Below, in pieces: positions 59,490 through 64,000 of a stretch of 64,000 bases of DNA. The notes beneath the pieces were generated by a model. It was not told the DNA's origin and made no database searches. It was given only the letters and a program-made list of their open reading frames with translations. Made by a program: the position numbers and the translations under genes. Position 1 is the first letter of the stretch; each line of letters starts with the position of its first letter. Where the stretch lies: positions 96,231,668 to 96,295,667 of the forward strand of contig OY740774.1 of NCBI GenBank assembly GCA_963513935.1. The letters run 5' to 3'. The DNA comes from Aphrophora alni (Eukaryota > Arthropoda > Insecta > Hemiptera > Aphrophoridae).

Positions 59490-62360
59490 ATTCTATTTTA
59501 TTAACAAATTATGTGATTCCTTTAAATAAACAAATCAAAAATAAACATTATATTATTGTTTAAACAGGGAAAGTAAAAATAATTTAAACAATGTTGACTT
59601 ATAAAAGTATAATTAATGTGATCCAAATATATACTAAAAATATTATTAAAATTTATTTTGCTAATCTTTTTTAAAATGTCATTTTAAAACAAAAAATCTA
59701 TATAACTCAATTCATGTCACGTAAAAGCTTCGAAGCTTCAGGTTAATCTACAGAAGAGCGACAAGAATGAATTTATGTAATAATTTTAATAAACGTAAAA
59801 AGATTTTCTTTTGTTTCTACATCAACAGATCAAATAAGCTGAAATAGTGAGATTTAATGTAAGTGATATTTCTATTTCAATAACAAAATTATAATAAGAA
59901 ACTGTTGTATCTCTGGAAAATAAAATTTATTACATGTTTATTTATTATTACTTTTTTTAATGCACTTCTTATCTTTATAAATATTCAAGTCCTTCACCGA
60001 ATATTTAAATTCAAATATTTAAATTGAACATTTAAATAAATTCGTAATTACTTTTGGATCTACTTGTATGGAAAGCTATTCTTTAAATATATACGTCTTG
60101 CATAATATGCAATCAAATGTTCTCTTTAGTTAAACAGATGTGTTACCGATATCAATTTTTATTTTATTATTTGCAATAGAATATTAATAATAATTTAACG
60201 GTGTGGGAATCAATAACAGTTGGATTTAAAGTTAATATAATAGTGACATTATTTTTTTTCAGTAATAATAATAATTTTTTTTTAAATGCCACGTAGTCAA
60301 TGCAACCTCTTCTTTTATAAGCTTTAATTTATTTGTGATTTTAAATAAAGTTTTGAGTATATTTACGTACTTTTGAAAGTTGTTCTGGTTTGCTAGTTTT
60401 ATTGAGATAGAAATATCTATCACTATATCATTCAAAATCATCTCCTGCTATATAAATTGTTCAAATAAATAAGAGATCAACAGTCCATGAAGCGCCATAA
60501 TTACAAACTTCAGAATAGTGCCAAAGTTTCTGTAGTCAAACAGTTGAAGGAAAGTTTATTAGTTTGGAATTCATCTTTGATATCATCGCATGAACAAAGC
60601 ATGCAAAGCCTACAAACTATATAGCTATGTTTATAGTTATCATTCGTGTAAGTAGTAGTTAGGTTAGTTAAGTATTACAATATAAAATTGCCTGTGTGTT
60701 TTATTCGAAGGAAAATAAAATGGTGATTCTTACTTCTGTTACATTTAATGTGTCTATTAGTCAATTACTAACGGGATGTATTTTTATAAGTTTCTAGAAT
60801 TGCCAGATAGTTCTTACTCAACTGATATTATTGCTCAACTCTTTTCTCTATTTTAAACTTACTTAATGCTATAAACATATTAAAAAGTTCGTTAAAAATG
60901 TGGTAGTTCAATCCCTGAATATGGAGTTTCAATCAGAAATATCTTCTATTACATTAAATATTTATTATTTCATTGTAATACACGTTAAAAGTGCCCGTTG
61001 TGATTATAAACATTTGTTGACAGATTTGAATGTGTACTAATAAATTTTTGCATCAATTTTATTTATCGTTTGTTATTGTCTGCTTTTATTTAAAATTCTG
61101 TTGCCCATTCGTCATTAGTAAATAATACATAATCGAAAATATAATTCAAATAACAAACTTTTCGACAAAAACGTTGACATCTATATCTTTAAAATTGTGG
61201 AGAAAGGAAGGTTATTAAAAGCATAATCAATATACAACCTAAAACTAAAATATTTATTACCGAAAATATGGATTGCAGTTGGTCAAATTAGATATTACTG
61301 GCAGCTAAGCAGTCGTGGATTAATGATTTTGGAGTACTTAACTCAGAATACTGTTGCGACAGATGGCCATACATTAGTGACGGCTAGCTGTGTAAGACCT
61401 GGGTCTTTTGTGAAAACACTTTCATGTGGCTTAGTCATTGTACAAAATATGTATGTAACTACAATATGTCATGAAAGTAACACAAGTATATTCCGTTGAT
61501 AAATATTTTATTAGCTAGGACTATATCAGGGATCGATTGTTAGAATTTATTGGATTGTGCTTAATGGTGCGAGATAGGGAATATGCGTCGAGGAAAAGTT
61601 GATTTAGTGTAAATGTTAAATGGCTTGAAAATAAAATTTACTCACTAGAAATCCATTTGGATTGAATAAAAACAAAGTCGAGATTTCGTAATTTAAAGGA
61701 CAGAGTCTGTTCAATAGTTCTTATTAGACTGATATCTGTAATAAAATTATTATTTTTGTAGTTTAAAAATCTTTAAATATGTTTCAATAATAGAAATTTT
61801 TAATGATACATAGTTATAAATGTCAGTCTTACTGGTGTAAAACCTAATTTATAAGTAGCTTAATGCACAATAAATGACGATAGGTTAAACTACACAATGC
61901 AATAAAACAAGTATGCAAATGTATACAACAGATATTGCTACTTAAATTCAAAATTATAACATCGACGTATTATAAATGTTGAAATTTGCTTATGTGTCAC
62001 TTTGAAGCCTATGCCAGTGTATAGCTCAGAGCAAGGTAAATACTCCTGGGACTGAGCCAGGTGTATCGGGACAAATATTTAATTCTTTATTAATACGTAA
62101 TAGGTGGTTTCTCGGGTTTCGTGTACTTGCAATGATTCATTTAAAATTGCAGTTATTCCTTATTCAGCATCTTGAAGCTTCCAGCCGATATATTTAATAT
62201 TGGAATATCTGTTTGTGCTTATCTTGCTCTAATAGACGCTGTGATTTCGTGTATTTAACTATTACTTTTTGGGCAGTTGTATTGATATACCTGTGATGAT
62301 TTTAGTTATAAATTAAGTTCTTTTGTCTTTAAAATGAATCCTAAAACAAGGATATGATAA
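59490..62360. other. intergenic sequence, slightly less AT-rich near 61.3 and 62.0 kb
   Basis: No gene or element recognised. 61280-61640 and 61990-62300 have more mixed composition than the rest, which could reflect old elements or untranslated exons, but no frame or motif supports a call. Confidence 0.45.
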
Positions 62361-62374
62361 GTGGTATATTATAG

Positions 62375-62464
62375 GAGAATGATTCAGGTGATTACGATTT
62401 ATATATTGGTTTTATTGAAGAATCAAGTAGAATTAGGCCTGCTTATAATTCAAGCATTACATAA
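62375..62464 (+). other. short protein-like open stretch (weak)
   Basis: After TATTATAG (acceptor-like) a 29-codon frame begins ENDSGDYDLYIGFIEESS and ends at TAA. An acidic, serine-rich stretch of this kind is common at the N-terminus of piggyBac-type and other transposases, but also elsewhere. An ATG with MNPKTRI lies upstream at 62335 and is closed by a stop. Not enough to name a family. Confidence 0.15.
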
Positions 62465-62505
62465 ATTAAAATATATGTTTACCTGACTGTTTTAAAATTA
62501 CCACT

Positions 62506-62525
62506 CTGAAGATGACTATGTCACA
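62506..62525 (+). ncRNA. very weak hammerhead-like relic
   Basis: CTGAAGA, T, GAC-TAT-GTC, but no GAAAC follows. It shares only the first half of the motif and may be chance. Confidence 0.12.
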
Positions 62526-62539
62526 ATTCTTATGTTCTC

Positions 62540-63290
62540 CAATATATACTCTTTTTATTTAAATACATTTATAACATGTTTTGTATCTCTAATAATTATA
62601 TACATTTATTTATATCATATTATAAATACTTATAATTAAAAATATAGTTATTTCCTTCTTCTTATAGCAATCACTAAAAGCAATAAGCCATATTGAGCAG
62701 ATGAAATTTTAAATCTCTTGATAACTAGTTTATGAATCAAAAATTTAAACTTAAGTACGGTACTATTTAAAATGTTCTTTACCACTGTCAAATTAATTCT
62801 ATAATTTCCCTTTAAACGTTTAAACGTTTTTAATAATTAATAGTAATTCTTTCATATTTATGAACTTAACAGACCATATAAATAAATTTTGAAACATGGT
62901 TTCAACATCTGACATTAATTAGAGAAATAAGAATTATAATTCAAAATATATGGATATTTTTATATGTATGGTACAATACTGAAATAAATTTAAGTAGTTG
63001 TTTAAAAAAATGTATATATTTCAAATACAATTATTCCCATAACTCAAAATATCTTAACACAACCAAAGGTAATCCCATAACAACCCACCAGAATGAAAAT
63101 AATTTATATAGTAACATTATTTTTAATTACAATACATGAAAACCATATAAAATAATTTTTAAAAAAGCTATAAATAAAATCAGTCTTCAATCATTTCATA
63201 ATAGGAACCCTATGCAACCAATACAATCTTTAAATCTGAAACCATAATTATTTAATTCTTTCTCTATTTACATTTTAACTTTCAACAAAT
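62540..63290. other. AT-rich intergenic sequence
   Basis: Nothing recognised. Confidence 0.55.
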
Positions 63291-63294
63291 TTAT

Positions 63295-63545
<251 letters not shown>

Positions 63546-63654
63546 CTTAATTTATGATCATTGAAGTTCAAAGCTGGTCATTTTTTTATTGGTTCTTGAC
63601 CACCAACACTTATATAATAAATTAAATCGAGCACCCTACTTAAACTAATGTTAA

Positions 63655-63960
63655 ATGTGCGACGAACGTCTCTGCTACCAACTGAGGCGAACGTCAGCCC
63701 TGGTTATTCGATTGGTCCTGACGTTCGAACAGCTCACGGTTCCGGAAAGAGGGTTTGGAAAAACGTGTTAGGACTTATCCAGTAAATATATTGTATCGTT
63801 AGAGAATACCGTTAAGAAGCTACGCGAAGAATACGTCTGCTTGTTGCGCGCACTGGTGAACGACTGTGTCTCGTCTTGACTAGGATGCACGCTCTAGGCT
63901 ACGATGCGCGCGCATCGCATATCTTATACGGTGATCGCCAATTCCCGTGAAATCACACAA
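63655..63960. promoter_or_regulatory. CpG-rich segment, possible promoter or 5' exon edge
   Basis: By eye about 30 CpG in 300 bases, in a window where CpG is otherwise sparse. Includes GATGCGCGCGCATCGCAT, which resembles the palindromic GCGCATGCGC sites of metazoan promoters. An open stretch of 36 codons on the plus strand (63772-63879) has protein-like composition (VSLENTVKKLREEYVCLLRA in its middle) but no ATG, and a stop at its end. The segment is cut by, or close to, the window end, so the gene it might serve would lie to the right or be antisense. It could also be a GC-richer mobile element. Confidence 0.35.
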
Positions 63961-64000
63961 ATGTTTAAAAAATTACTTATAGGTGAAGTAATATTAAGAC

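Overview
This is a very AT-rich (roughly three quarters A+T by eye), gene-poor eukaryotic nuclear window. It has long (AT)n, (AG)n and poly-A tracts, spliceosome-type sequence context, and only decayed transposable elements. There is no operon layout, ribosome-binding site pattern, tRNA, rRNA or CRISPR. The repeat types (a Penelope-like element, a mariner relic, RTE-like 3' tails ending in ACACAC-rich sequence, and a LINE tail ending in ATTCT repeats) point to an invertebrate, most likely an arthropod and perhaps an insect. That assignment is an inference from repeat style, not from a marker gene.

Layout. 0.47-0.77 kb holds the C-terminal relic of a mariner transposase with frameshifts. 0-18 kb is otherwise intergenic sequence with several diverged dispersed repeat families, a perfect 33-bp palindrome at 11.5 kb and an unrecognised degraded protein-coding remnant at 10.7-11.1 kb (minus strand). 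18.5-28.7 kb is the most structured part. It holds a 260-bp fold-back with a hammerhead-ribozyme-like motif in each arm, a 134-bp tandem dimer with one hammerhead-like motif per unit followed by a hairpin, a 507-bp element with terminal inverted repeats around a decayed motif of the same kind, and a diverged single copy at 28.6 kb. 34.8 kb has a second fold-back without such a motif. 38.5-40.7 kb (minus strand) carries the only substantial protein-coding element: a Penelope-like retroelement with reverse transcriptase and GIY-YIG endonuclease, broken by a frameshift in an A5T5 run and truncated at the end. Further hammerhead-like relics lie at 40.9 kb and 44.95 kb, and share their stem III sequence. 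A possible LamG-like exon lies at 37.9-38.3 kb. 51.1 kb has a LINE-type 3' tail. 59.2 kb has an inverted second copy of the 18.2 kb repeat. The last 400 bases are sharply richer in CpG than the rest and look like the edge of a promoter or 5' exon region of a gene beyond the window.

Main point of interest. At least five loci share one architecture: CTGANGA, one extra base, a short hairpin (stem II), GAAAC or a close relative, a very short self-complementary stem III, a cleavable A/C/T, then sequence that pairs back to the front (stem I). This matches type I hammerhead ribozymes with minimal stem III known from Penelope-like elements and retrozymes, except for the one-base insertion before stem II. 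The differences between copies mostly keep the predicted fold. No enzyme is encoded by the small copies, so if they are mobile they would depend on an autonomous partner, for which the Penelope-like element is the natural candidate.
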